DNA of 64,000 nucleotides from Lucifuga dentata (taxonomy: Eukaryota > Chordata > Actinopteri > Ophidiiformes > Bythitidae): NCBI GenBank assembly GCA_014773175.1, contig VXCM01002097.1:48225-112224 (forward strand), written 5' to 3'. Made by a program: the position numbers and the translations under genes. Shown here piece by piece: positions 19,785 to 32,243 of this stretch. Every line of letters begins with the position of its first letter. Within the stretch, counting starts at the first letter, position 1. The notes beneath the pieces were generated by a model. The model searched no databases. It was not told where the DNA came from and was given only the letters and a program-made list of their open reading frames with translations.

Positions 19785-22700
19785 TCAGTCCTGATGAGTC
19801 TTTTCTTGCATGATCTTGTATTCATACTGAGGGGAAAAAAATGACAAAAGAGGGAAACTGTAAGGACAGGACACAGGACATCTAAAGAAACTTTCACGGC
19901 CAGTTTTTTTTCCCTTTAAAGCGAATACTTTGATGGGAATAATACATTTATGATAAACGATTTTGAGGACATTCGTGCAACCCTGGAACTTTATTTAAAT
20001 ACTTTGCTTTACGGTTTGCCTTAAGAAACCAAGCTGGATCTAATTCTAATTCATGGGTTTTGCAAAGCAGATGTGCTAGAAAGATTCCAGTTTCTTACCA
20101 AGGCTAGCTGCCGTCCTATGTTTCCCATAGTGATTACTCCCGCAAAGAAGATGCACGGTAACCAGGAGCGAATGTAAAGGAAATCTGGAGAAGTATACCT
20201 ATGGAAAAGGAAGCACATTACAGCAAATACGAGATCTTCATTTTACGTTACACCAACACCTAATTTGATATTTTAACAAAACTGCACTAGTGTCATATTT
20301 TTATCAGCTTGTTCTGCATCATAAATGAAAATAAATGATCTAATTTCCGTGTGTGTGAACTCACTGAAAGACTCCATTGTAGACCAAGAGCTGGGTTGCC
20401 AGCGTTGCCAGCAGGGCGATGCCAACTCCCAGGCCAAAACCGCTGCGCGAGCGGTCGAACGTCCACCACAGGCCAATGGAGAGCGCTGCCAGAGTCAGAG
20501 ATAGCTGCATGTTGTTGGCAAAGTCCACTTTCTGACGGGCGGCAGGGTCAAGGACCAGGCAGTCGTTGTTGTGGAGACACAGCTACACACAGGCCTAATA
20601 ACTTTTAGTTAATCACCACTTTGAAGGAGTGAGACAAACTGTGAAACTCCACTCATCTGATTAAAACGAATGCGCTGAAGTTCATACATAATGCATTGCT
20701 AACTCTCACAGTGGTGAAACACTGCATTAAAGCCTTCTCAGAAATTTAGACAAACTGGTTGTTTTTCCAATTGACCTCCAAGTATTGACTGTTTGCAGCG
20801 TATAAATAATGGCTTCTGACTCACAGAACAACAGTGCATAAAAAGCCAAAGCTTCAAGGATACAGCGCTGGCATGGTTGATGCCAACAAACACGGCCACG
20901 CAGCGCATCACGCTCGACCATTCCCGCTTGAACTTGTGCGGCTCGCCCAGGTGGCTGNCGGCCACGCAGCGCATCACGCTCGACCATTCCCGCTTGAACT
21001 TGTGCGGCTCGCCCAGGTGGCTGTCAATGCACGGGTACAAAAGACCAATCATTGCTGGGAGGGGAAAAAGAAGAAAGAGAATGGGGGTGCTGAACATGGA
21101 GAGGCAACCAACAAGCTTTAATGCTGCAATGGCACAATGGCACACGCTAACATGCTTGGTGGTATATATAAAACTGTCTGTTGATTCACTCCACACTAAG
21201 CTTCTATTCGTTTCTCAGCCCAAACACAGGCGATGCTTAACGCTTCTTTCAGACGCTGCAAGTTGGTATTTTGTGAAAATAAGAACAAACCACAGAGATT
21301 TGCATCGCAGCTCAAACCCTGATCGCCTTCAACTTAACTAATGTGGCGTCAAAACAAATTAATTTTTGGACTGTCAAGGAAATGCAGTAGTTCTCCCGTG
21401 GGAGAGAGTCTGATGTGTGCTAGCAACAAGTGGAAATGACAAGCTCCTGCAGGAGGAGAGGTGCATCCTGGGAGGAAATGCGCCTCGGGCTGTTGTGCTT
21501 TGTGCTGAGCCACTTGGGAGAAGCCGGCATGCATTTCCCCACGTTTACTACCACAGCTTAAGACCCGGGGGACGACATTTCAATAATGCTGGCTAGCCCA
21601 GCCTGAAGAGCATGTTGTGCATTCTGATGGTGTGTGTGTGTGTGTGTATTCTTCCTGAAATGCTCACACTCACTATGTTTTTTTAAAAAATGCTATGAAC
21701 TGTGGCTGCACTGTGGATATTCTTGCTTAAATGCATAATATGATATTAGTATTTTGGAATTATTATTAACTCATCTCAGCAGAACTGAAAATTCAATCAC
21801 AGTTGGAAAAACCAATGTAGTTAAATAATTAAGGTGTTGATACTATGAAGATAAAATTAATTAGAACTATTTTGTGGCACAATAATCAATATTCTACTGA
21901 TGTTAAATAATTATAAATTCTTTTCATAAGCTACAGATACACTTACTTGTTAAAGGACCATACCACCCATTTTGCATGTTTGACCCTAATATATTCAAAA
22001 TATATTCAATTTTCATACACGTAACGTTACTGACAATCATTTTCCAAAGCATACTACTGGAACAGTGAATTAAAAATGTTTTTCCTACCTTCCAGACCTC
22101 CATTGGTTTCAGTTCATTCTGCTATTAAAATCAACTTGTTGATACTGTAAACGTTCTTGGGATAGGTAATCCATCATCACCAACAAGACGTGTATTCAGG
22201 TTTTTTTAGAAGTTATGTAATTTTAGTGTTTAAGCTCAATAAAAAGCGTGGAGTGAATGTATGCCTCCACCGGGGAATATAGTCCCAAAAGAAGACCTGC
22301 GTTTATGGAAAAATTTAAAGGACCGTGACTTCATAAGGCTGTGTAACTATTAGCAGGAGAAACATGGATTTTTAAGGTGGGTGTATCACTTGAATATTTG
22401 ATTTTGAAAGATTAAGAGATTTAGCAAAATATCAGGAAAGCTGAAATACGGTTTTATCCTTTGGGAAATGATTGTCAGTAACGTAACATGTATGAAAATT
22501 GAATATATCAGGCTCAAACATGAAAAATAGTGGCATGGTCCTTTAAGTCTGTACAAAAAAATAAATAAATAAATAAAAAAAACTTTCTATACCTCCTTAC
22601 AGATAAGATACAGGAAATTAGCCTGACAGAACTGCAGAGTCCTTGTTCCCACATGAAAGGTGTGTTGACGTACCTGCAGCAGTGCCACAGCAAGGCGGCA

Positions 22701-23163
22701 CCCACCAAGCTGAAGAGAAGATACTGCTGATGACATCAGGGGGGAAGAGGGTGACGTTTCTCTGCACCTGTAGTAAGTTCAGCACCAGGGCCAGGAAGAC
22801 GCCCACAGAGAACAGCATGGCCCCTCGGATCACCAGGTTGGTGTTCCTACAGTACAGAGCACCAGGGGACACAAAGTGACTTCCCGATTGTACAAAATGC
22901 TCCAGGCTAATTGGATATAATATGTGTGTGTATGCATGGCAATCCAAGTTTAAAAAGTGAGAAGTAACGCCATTAACTGTCACAGCAGTAAGTCATGAAT
23001 CCTTCCATCCTACAAACTAACCACCAACGCCACGTCACAGGTTAAATCTGTGTAGCAGAAGCAAAACTAACCTGTTGGTGATGACTGAGATGTAGGGCCC
23101 CTGCTGCACATGCTCAGACCACAACTGCTGCTGCTGGCCGCTGGTCGCTGTGCTGTCACTCAT
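19785..23163 (-). CDS. insig2: Insulin-induced gene 2 protein
   Basis: ER membrane protein that binds oxysterol, retains the SCAP-SREBP complex in the ER and helps degrade HMG-CoA reductase. Six coding exons (minus): 23072-23163, 22674-22846, 20864-21054, 20365-20531, 20099-20198, 19785-19826. Splice sites and phases agree. Exon 20864-21054 carries a 66-bp assembly duplication around N 20958 (copies 20893-20957 and 20959-21023); without it the protein is 232 residues (human INSIG2: 225). Diagnostic segments: [48 protein letters not shown] and [13 protein letters not shown]. The C-terminus MQEKTHQD matches INSIG2 (EKSHQE type), not INSIG1. Hydrophobic segments fit the six-span topology. The start MSDSTATSG has the expected spacing to the first span. 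Confidence 0.97.
20893..21023. other. Assembly-seam duplication inside insig2 exon 4
   Basis: Two 65-bp copies flank N 20958. The added 66 bases keep the frame, so an automatic model would gain 22 false residues with one X. The orthologue has a single copy. Confidence 0.95.
21950..22546. mobile_element. Young TTAA-target MITE (reverse orientation)
   Basis: TTAAAGGACCATACCACC to GGCATGGTCCTTTAA, about 597 bp, in the intron between insig2 coding exons 2 and 3. The interior is the reverse complement of the copies at 8751 and 36970. Confidence 0.85.
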
Positions 23164-23273
23164 GGCTGTCAGTGTTAGGGACATTCGTAACCTTAGGAAA
23201 GGGAATATATAATGCTGCCTGATGTCTCTGTACTCCAGTGAGGTCAACGTCCTCTTGTGACATCCCTAAGCGA

Positions 23274-24461
23274 GCTGAAAATCAAGGACAGGCAGAGAGT
23301 TAGCTAAAGGTGGAAAATTCAACTGGAAACAGAACTTACACTGCAGCGATTTCAGAGATTTTATAGAGTCAATACCTACAACCACAGGATCTCAATAGCA
23401 TGCAAATCAGAACGTCAGCAGCTGAATAAACTCAAGTGTTGATGCTGTGATTTCCCTTTTATCTTCAAATAAATTGTTTTTGGAGTTGATATGTTGAAGA
23501 AGTTGTAAGTTATTCTGTGAGCACATGGAGGCTATGAGATATTACATTCCAATGAAATCTATCTGTAAATTGAATTTAACAGGCCAATTAGAAAATGTAT
23601 AAGGTGATTTTTCATTACCTATGGCAGGCCATTTTTAGGTATTAGACAGAGGCATTATTGGTATCTATTCATTTAAAAAATTGTTAAAAAAAAAGTTAAA
23701 TGAGGATCCTTCAAATGTTCTTTGAGATTAAATAAAGTCTGATGGTGAGGATGATGACGTTGTTCATCACCATTGCCCTTACAGTTACTGTATTTACCTG
23801 TTTATTAAGGAACTCCACCTGACATAAGTGCATTATAACCATTTGACTGAGCTGTGTAGTCTCTTACATAACATATGACTTCGGTTTTAAGTTGGATTTA
23901 TCATTTAACAGCTTCTTACACTGCATTAGAAAGTAGCACCTACACACTGCCTAACTACATTCATTGCCAAACTGTGTGAGAGTAACTAGTAATACTAATG
24001 TAATCACCTGTCCATTAACGTCTAACGTTAGTACCTCAAGTTTGATGAACTGCCGTTAGATAAACTATATCAAACTGGTTTCTGCAGGACCAGAGTTGAC
24101 CTGATGTGACTCTGTGATAATACATAGTCATCTGAGGTGTTCTCAGCTTTTATTACCTTAAATAACCTTTATAAATCGCAGCTACTAAAACAAGGATGGT
24201 ACAACCTTAGTAGCTTAACTGGCCGTTAACGTCAGCAGCGTGAGTCAGGCGTTTATTAACACCCTGGCTGCTGATAGATCATTTCAGAAGGAGTAATCAA
24301 ACATAAATATTTCTGTCAAAATAATAATTAGCTAGTAGTGCTACTGGTGCACGATATGGTTAGCTAAGTTAGCTACAAGTTAGCTAGGTTAGCCTGATTA
24401 ACTTACATAGCTAAAAAGCTAAAAGCTATACCGGCTTCTTAGGTCAATGACAAATCTTACC
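23274..24461 (-). other. insig2: insig2 first intron and 5' untranslated exons
   Basis: A donor GTAAGA follows base 24461 on the minus strand, and an acceptor TTTTCAG precedes base 23274, 111 bases before the ATG. This gives a non-coding first exon ending at 24461 and an intron of about 1.2 kb. No other feature is evident inside apart from AT-rich sequence and GTTAGCTA repeats near 24360. Confidence 0.55.
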
Positions 24462-24599
24462 TTATATTGACAAAGACACTCCGGGAATATAATTATACAT
24501 TTTATATGACATTATAAGTGCCTCGGTGGTTGTTAATCACATGTAATAATCCAGATATAATGCAAATTAGTCTTCTTTACAACTGACACTTCCGGCTAT

Positions 24600-24660
24600 C
24601 TGGGTTGAATGAGGATAACCAATCAGCTTCTAAAGCGATGACGTAACCGCGTTGCACAAA
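24600..24660 (-). promoter_or_regulatory. insig2: Putative insig2 promoter
   Basis: Just upstream of the inferred first exon lie a CCAAT box (24619-24623) and a CRE/ATF-like TGACGTAA (24639-24646), with local CpGs. NF-Y boxes are common in sterol-regulated promoters. I see no perfect SRE. Position and motifs only; the transcription start is inferred. Confidence 0.4.
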
Positions 24661-25204
24661 GAGGACGTATCATGTGATAAGAGGTTCCTCACTGGTGATG
24701 AAATAACGGTTATTGCCCTACAAATGTCCTATTTCTAATAAAAGAAATGTGCATATATTTATACATATTTGATAGAATATAATACATATACAATATATCT
24801 GCAGGTATTGTAGATCATTTTATATTTTCTTATCTAAACAAAGAAAGTAATCCTCATTTTTACCCTCGCCAGGGAACTTTTGTATTTGCCTGCATTTGTT
24901 GACTGGTTGCTTGATTTGTGTGTTTTAGTATGATTACTAAAAAAAAAAAAAAAAANAAAAAAAAAAAAAAAAAACTCTGAACTTTGCTTGCTGAACGGTT
25001 GGGTCATGGCCCAGGGCAGAACCATTACATTTTGGTGCTGATCTGAATCCAGGAGCAGATCCAGAAATATTTTAAATTATTTCTTACCATTGAGAGATTG
25101 GACATTTTCTATATTTGTGTCAGCTTCTTCAAAAGTAACACCTCAGTCTCAGTTTGAGGGTGCAATTTGATCCAGATCCAAATAAATTTTAAAAAAATGT
25201 TCTT

Positions 25205-25290
25205 CTTCAGCACAGTGGAATAGTGGTTAGCACCACTGTGTCCAAGTAAGGTCTTAGGTTCAAATCCTGTGCTGGCCCTAAAAAGTATGG
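25205..25290 (+). repeat. tRNA-like SINE relic
   Basis: TAGTGGTTAGCAC resembles an A box and GGTTCAAATCC a B box, 40-50 bases apart. This is the layout of the common fish repeat 'cacggtgg..tagtggttagca..gggttcgaatcc'. There is no cloverleaf, so it is not an active tRNA gene. Confidence 0.45.
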
Positions 25291-25393
25291 GATCAATAAA
25301 AAAATAAAATAAACTCACATTAGAGACAAGAAAATAGTCAGAAATTTTTGGCGAGAATGTGCTTCTCATATTTTAGTTTCATTTCTAATTCAT

Positions 25394-25585
25394 ATGCTTT
25401 TACCTTAAAAGATATACTTGTATATTTTCAGGGAATAGCAGTCTCTTCAGACCTATTATTCAGCTGTTTTAACAAACATTTGAACAAAAAATATCCAAAA
25501 ACATTAAGTATTGGTTTAAATTAGCAACTATCTGTTAAACAGGGATAGCAACTTTGTTGGTGGGGTGATCCTTTACTTGACATTT
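25394..25585. repeat. Direct repeat copy A (about 190 bp)
   Basis: Nearly identical to 26381-26570, with a few substitutions and small indels: both contain 'gaatagcagtctcttcagac' and end 'gatcctttacttgacatt'. The copies lie about 0.8 kb apart in the same orientation. Confidence 0.85.
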
Positions 25586-25696
25586 GGATCACAGATTGTA
25601 TCTTAAATCTGGAAATGTGATCATATAAGAAATACTGAGAACAAGCTGTTCCAGATTCCAGCCACAGAAAACATGTTCTGTTGTAAATACACCCCC

Positions 25697-25698
<2 letters not shown>

Positions 25699-25747
<49 letters not shown>
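25699..25747. repeat. (CA)n microsatellite
   Basis: About 24 CA units. It gives spurious CVCVCV frames on the minus strand. Confidence 0.95.
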
Positions 25748-25748
<1 letters not shown>

Positions 25749-26380
25749 CACACCCACAAACTCACACACTTTTTTCCTCCTGTAAAATATTTGATTTGCG
25801 CTTTTGCTCTAATAGGCTTACAGAGACGAGGAAGTGAGAAAGTCACAGTGCAGAGTGAATCGCTCTTAATCCCCAGGTCCCATTTACACTCCATTTTGTA
25901 TTCAGCATACTGAGGCCTGCTGCTCATGATGGGGTTTCAGGGATCATATCTGCCTGCACAATAGTCTGAACATAAACAGGGTAAACCATCCATGCTCTCA
26001 TTCCACCGTGCTTCACACTCAACTTTATCACTCTTATATTAGTTTATATTTCAAGTGGACTGGATTTTTAAAAATCCCTGTCAATAAAAACAGCTGCCTG
26101 AGATGGTGCAAACCAAACTGAAAGAAAGAAAGAAAGTTGTTGTAGATCTGACAGGAACATAATAAGTACCTATAATAAAGTAAAACTGAATTTAATTCAG
26201 CAACAGATCAGGTATTTATACATATATAATAATCCTGAAAGTGGACTGTTCACTCATTACTTAGCTCTGAATTCAAACAAAATCTACTTTGATCTTGTGT
26301 GCCTCTCTACACGTGTTCATTTTTACCTTATCACTCTATAAATGTGTATTATCAGTTTATCAAAACGACAAACTGCTCAC

Positions 26381-26570
26381 ATGCTTTTACCTTAAAAGAT
26401 ATAATTTTATATTTTCAGGAATAGCAGTCTCTTCAGACCTGTTATTCAGCTGTTTTAACAAACATTTGAACAAAATATCCAAAAACATTAAGTATTAGTT
26501 TAAATTAACAACTATCTGTTAAATAGGGATAGCACCTTTGTTGGTGGGGTGATCCTTTACTTGACATTTT
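26381..26570. repeat. Direct repeat copy B (about 190 bp)
   Basis: Partner of 25394-25585. A perfect hairpin (26571-26594) sits exactly at its end. Confidence 0.85.
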
Positions 26571-26594
26571 TCAGTTTGTCAAAATGACAAACTG
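26571..26594. repeat. Perfect hairpin, 11-bp stem, 2-base loop
   Basis: TCAGTTTGTCA, AA, then the exact reverse complement, at the boundary of direct repeat B. Confidence 0.85.
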
Positions 26595-26999
26595 ATAGGC
26601 TTAGAGAAAATTACCAAAGAAAGAAAGAAAGAAATTTGCTCCAAAATTTAAAAAGAACAGCAAAAGAAGATTTAAAAAATGAGGATATCTTCAAAAAAGA
26701 AGTTCGAAATTTTGTTAAATATTCAAAACAAAAAAAAAGCTGATCAGTGAGATTTAAGAAGTTAATGCCATGATTTTTACATTTTGTTTTGTGCTTTTAT
26801 TCCTGCTTCTTTTCTATTTGGCACATTTACAAACTGTTTTGACTGTAGTTCAGCCTTCATCAGGTCCAAGATGAAGTTTTAATTACTTTTTCAGAGGAAA
26901 CCACAATGAATCAACTGTCTGAACATGGCTACGAACAGGACGATCCTCAGGACAGCTGCGGTGATTTATTTAAGTCTCGCCATTTATTTTCTATCAAAC

Positions 27000-29900
27000 A
27001 GGATGACTCAGCAGTCCGCATGCCACACTTCTCACAATCCCATGGGAGATGCACGTAACCCCAATAATTAGAGTGATAAAGGAAGTCTGGTAGGTAAAAG
27101 CAGGATACGGGGGCTTTCAATTAGTTGTCAAGGGCTACTTGGAGGCCCCCTGACGCAGCCAGAGAACAGCCAGGGATACAATTCATCATCCTGCCTGTGC
27201 CAAATGTTAAGGGCCTTTTCATTATCAGACCAGTGAGTCCCGCTGTTGGCTCCTCAGTATAAATGTGAGTGATGGCGTGTAGAGTGGGTGTGGATGGTGA
27301 TGGAGGGGTGGGGCCGGGCCCTCGTCATAAATGTCATCCCCATTGGACCGTTGCAGGTCTCAGCTCTGAAATAATAGGCCCTGTGACCTCTCTGTTGTCT
27401 ATAATTAACCTCTAACCCCCTCCCTCCCTGCCTCATCCGCCAATCCCCAGACAGCAATGATGTGGGAGAGTTGTTTGCCGAGCCTCTCAAACCTCGGCCG
27501 CCGATGCTCCCACTTGGAGTACAGGGGGAAATGAGAAAAAGGGAAGCTGGAGCACATGCAGGAGCAACAAAAGAAAATGGCTGCTGCTGTGGCATATTTG
27601 GATTAACCTGGTCTGCTATAATGAATCTGATCGTTCATAAATGACAGCTACAAATGTGGACAAAAGTGTGGAATTCTTGTTGCTTTTTGGCTAGATTTAA
27701 AATAAAAAAAATAGAGACTTGCTTCCAAATAGCTTCATTTTTGTCAGAGAAAAGACTTATTAAATTGTGTCTTTGTTACAACAGCCTACATCCTCAGGGC
27801 ACACAGCAGAAATGTGGAAATCCCTCTTACGAGTGTTTGACATTCCCTCTCTGTCTCCCTCTGTGTTGCTTGACATGCTCCGAATCTGCATTAACATCTG
27901 TAGCTCTGCCATGTCTCCTGCAGCAGGGGAATATCCAGGTTTGGACAGACGAGAGAAAAGGAAAATGAGTCGAAGCATGCAGGTTCCACCCCCATGCAAG
28001 CAAACTGACATTTAACACAACAATGAAACACCAAACCAGCAAACTGCCTCACGATATGTTCGCTTAATGACCCAAAATCACAATAGAAAGTCAAACGATC
28101 CCTAATGACCGGAGTAGACATCTGTACATATGACATTTTTGGAGATGCGTGCACAGAAAATTGCACGGGAAAAATCAGACGAGGAGAAAATGAGACGTAG
28201 GATGTGAGGGGGTGGGGGGGCTTTTCTTTGTATTTAAAAGCAGTCGGGGAGGAAAATGCATCTCTCATCTTCAGGTGCTGGAAACAGAGAAGAGTCACTT
28301 GTGGCCGAACAGTTCATCATTGTCTGTGCAAATTCTTGGGACTATAGAAGGAAATGCAAATGCCCTGTTGCTGGCAACACCAAGGAAGCTCTGCCAGCAT
28401 GTGTGTGGCATATTGAATGATAATGACAAAGCAGGCTATATCCCCTGTGAGCAAGCCTGCGGAACAATGATTACAGATTGGCCGGTGTGTCCTCAGCATC
28501 ACAAGGGACTCTGATTCTAATGCTAATCAGAGCTGCTGCCCATTGAAATATATCTGTACTTGCAAGGCAGGAGAAAATAAGATGGAATATCCCAGTTAGG
28601 CTTTAATTGTATAATGAAGCCCTGTTTATTTTTGATATTTTAGCACACAGGAATTTGCACAGTGGCTGTTGGCAGACTTGGCTTATTGCACCACCTGCTG
28701 GTCATAAACTTGTAGAATGGTGAGACTAGCTTTTCTTTGGAATATGTGATCAGACATTGAAGGAATTACCTCCTCTGAGGTGCAAAATATTGATGTACGA
28801 GCTCGACTGTATTCCACATTATTCAATTTATTTGAGGTAGAGCCTGCTGAAGATCATTTGTCTCCCTCTCTTGTTTTGGATCAGGCAGCCAACAATCAAA
28901 CCTGTGTACATGTGACACATTAAGTGGGATTTATCATCAGATTTTCCCCCTCAGCTCAATCAGCCTACATCAGTCACACCACCTCACCCCCTCTTCCTCT
29001 CTAAATGTACTTTATTTTCATTCCGGGGAGAGAAACAAGAAGGAGAGCCGAGGCACAGTGATGCTCAGCTGCACACTCAATGTAGGTTAATGGAAGGGAG
29101 GAGAGACGGAGCTCAGGCCGGCTGCTATTGGCTGGCGGGCGACGTGCAGCTTCTCCGCAGCACAACCTGTCACTGCTAATCAAGGGCCATCTCTTAACAG
29201 CCAGCCAGGGCTATCTGAGAGGTGAGCCTATTGCTATTCAGGACGAAACAGATGATAAATCATTTGTACATAATTAGTGCTCAGCAAGGTTACAACTGAC
29301 ACGTATTTTCATCTTAATTAGGTGGGAAATTTGTTCCATTAATTTAATTTGGTGCGCATGAGTGGCTTAGCACCTAACTAAGTTAATCTTACACCTGTCA
29401 GGGTGGGAATGGAGTTGGGCCTTGGATTGCAGGGGAAATGGGAAAGAGTTCTCTATCAGTTTGTTTCATGCACAACAATTGGGTTGTCAAGGAGAAGCAG
29501 TGGCAAAAAAAAATAAAAAATCTAGAGCTTTGAAAATCTATTGCTCTGGGTTGTGGGAAAACTACTGTTAGGGGTATTTGAGCAGCACCAAAATCAGTTT
29601 CATACAATTATTTAAATACAGTCCCTAATGACCTCATATCTGTAACACATCACTAACAATACAACAAGCCATCGAGAATTAGCCAGCATGGCATCATCAG
29701 GACCCACCCTCACCGTCTCCATCTCATAAGGTAAGCACAAATGCTCTTTCATCCTAGAACAAATATTTAAGCTGATCTCACAAATGTGCATTATGGAGAA
29801 AAACATGTTCCATCATGGGAGCTGCTGGCCATTTCTACCCCAGCCTTCTGATTTACAGCCGCTACGGCCTTCATATATTTGAGTGAGGATCATTGTCTGC

Positions 29901-30650
29901 TCGTTGCAGTCCAGCAGGCAGGGCCGCATCCAAGGACTAGGTCTCTTTTCATTGTTGAAAGGTGTATGAAGCTGTTGTAATTGGCCGAAAGAGGTGGTTC
30001 GATAGAGAGAAAGATAGAGAGAGGATGACTGATTTAGTAACTATAGGCTTTCTAATGGAATTCTCCGCTGCCTCTTGGGCGCTCAAGCTGACAACCATTA
30101 CCTGAACTGATGCATAGTCCATTACGGGATCCCCCACTTTAATAGAGTGTCTATCATGTGAAATACAGAGATGTCAGTTGCCAAAGTATGCACTCTCACC
30201 CATGTGTGAAGGTTTAACCCAACTGTAATGGCTTTTCTTTTAGACACTGCCGCATAGCCTTACAAATGTATTGAAAATCAACATTTCACTAAAAGAAAGA
30301 GAGGGGAAGGAACTCAAGCACAAACTTCTAAAATGGTGCTTCATGACTGTGACTCTCTCTCTCTCTCTCTCTATCAGGCAGAGCAGAAACTTACGCTGAC
30401 TGAATGAAGTGTGATCAGGCTGCGACACGTCTACAAATTGCAGCGGTAGATCAGCGGGCCGTGTCAGAATACATCATTTACAAAGGATTAAGAAGTCATA
30501 TGTTTATCCGGCATCAGGTAAATATGCTTTAAACGACAGGATGTTAAAGCTCGTTTCTGGAGCTATCTGTAAAGCGATGACATCATTTACCTACGATATT
30601 CAAAAAATACACATAATGCAGTTTGTAAATGCCAAAATTAAATATCATTC
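27000..30650. promoter_or_regulatory. Candidate conserved non-coding block
   Basis: No exons or recognisable repeats. Segments such as 27040-27240, 28300-28530 and 29000-29330 have balanced composition with ATTA/TAAT cores and no splice-bounded frame. The position, upstream of insig2, corresponds to a region rich in developmental enhancers in other vertebrates. Conservation cannot be tested here. Confidence 0.3.
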
Positions 30651-30705
30651 AAAACATCAATGTGGCAGTTTGGGGATCAGTATAGGCTGATATTGCAGAT
30701 GTGTT

Positions 30706-31291
30706 TTAAAGGACCATACTATCCATTTTGCATGTTTGAGCTTAATATATTCAATTTTCATACATGTAATGTTATTGACAATCATTTCCCAAAGCATACT
30801 ACTGGAACAGTGAATTAAAAATGTTTTTCCTACCTTCCAGACCTCCATTGGTTTCAGTTCATTCTCTATTAAAATCAACTTGTTGATACTGTAAACGTTC
30901 TTGGGATAGGTAATCCATCATCACCAACAAGACGTGTATTCAGGTTTTTTTAGAAGTTATGTAATTTTAGTGTTTAAGCTCAATAAAAAGCGTGGAGTGA
31001 ATGTATGCCTCCACCGGGGAATATAGTCCCAAAAGAAGACCTGCGTTTATGGAAAAATTTAAAGGACCGTGACTTCATAAGGCTGTGTAACTATTAGCAG
31101 GAGAAACATGGATTTTTAAGGTGGGTGTATCACTTGAATATTTGATTTTGAAAGATTAAGAGATTTAGCAAAATATCAGGAAAGCTGAAATACGGTTTTA
31201 TCCTTTGGGAAATGATTGTCAGTAACGTTACATGTATGAAAATTGAATATATTAGATTCAAACATGCAAAATGGGTGGCATCGTCCTTTAA
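30706..31291. mobile_element. Young TTAA-target MITE (reverse orientation)
   Basis: TTAAAGGACCATACTATCC to GGCATCGTCCTTTAA, about 586 bp, in intergenic DNA downstream of utp14. Confidence 0.85.
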
Positions 31292-32137
31292 GATTATTTT
31301 ACTTTCTATAAGAATCCATGTTCAGCTCTAATGAAGCTTTCAGTTTTTCTTTGGATAAACATTAATCTTCCTAATATTCCCCTTATCACATTTTTTTACA
31401 GCTTCATATATCAAATATACCCACCTATATGAAGTTAAATACTAAATATCACCATATTTGTGTGGTTGTGCCATTAAAACAAAAGGAAAATTCAGTTTAT
31501 ATTGTGCGTAATGTCAACTCTGAAATTGGGATCTTTACTTTTCAGTTAGATTTGTTGATGTTTGTCTCCACTAAACTGACTTTGTGCAGAGTAAGATATT
31601 AAATATGAATTAAGAACATCAGGAATATGTCAGGCTTTGCATTCCAGACAGAAACGTTGCAAAAATTCTGTTTTAGATTTGACATTTTTCATGTTTGAAG
31701 GGTGTGTGTGTGAAGGAAGTTACTGTCATGTTGTAAATATTCTGCATTTTAAGATGTGTATGACAGCACATACAGGATTACAGATAAATTATAATAAAAC
31801 TGACATACAGCAAAACACACATGCTGGCGTATCTGTCACTCCAACACTGTCATTTATTACAAATATTTTAACTACTTTTCACCTTTATATATTTGACATT
31901 ACAATTTAATATCAAATATGAAAAAATTGAGAAAATAAAAGGAAAAAAGCTGGATCATACAAAGATTTCAAGATTTCAGCCGACAGATAGAAGTGATGCT
32001 GAGTCAGCAATTATTCAGTCACTTTCAAAGTTATTATTTTATCAAACGACAGAGGCTGTTTTTAATTAATCCTGTTCTCTGATTATCTATTACTTTTAAC
32101 TCTTTGATTGCTTGTAATTTTTTAACTGATATATTGC
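31292..32137. other. AT-rich intergenic DNA downstream of utp14
   Basis: No exon or repeat recognised. Confidence 0.4.
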
Positions 32138-32157
32138 TTTATTAACACATTTTTATT
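32138..32157 (-). terminator. utp14a: utp14 polyadenylation signals
   Basis: Two AATAAA hexamers on the minus strand (32138-32143 and 32152-32157), about 90-105 bases after the stop codon. Confidence 0.6.
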
Positions 32158-32243
32158 AATATTAGGCCTAAATATTAATCTTTAACTGGTTAGAATAGGT
32201 TTGACTTCAGTTTTCTTTACATCAACAAGCATTTCAGAAAGAC

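Larger units (their letters stand above)
24662..26999. other. Intergenic DNA between insig2 and utp14 (proximal part)
   Basis: No gene recognised. Contains the poly-A seam at N 24956, a tRNA-like repeat relic, a CA microsatellite and a separated pair of direct repeats, listed on their own. Confidence 0.4.

Noticed and set aside
25205..25290. Possible tRNA gene
   Set aside because: A-box and B-box-like motifs exist, but no acceptor stem or anticodon arm can be folded; kept as a SINE-type relic.
25521..25927. Two minus-strand frames with CVCVCV
   Set aside because: Microsatellite translation.
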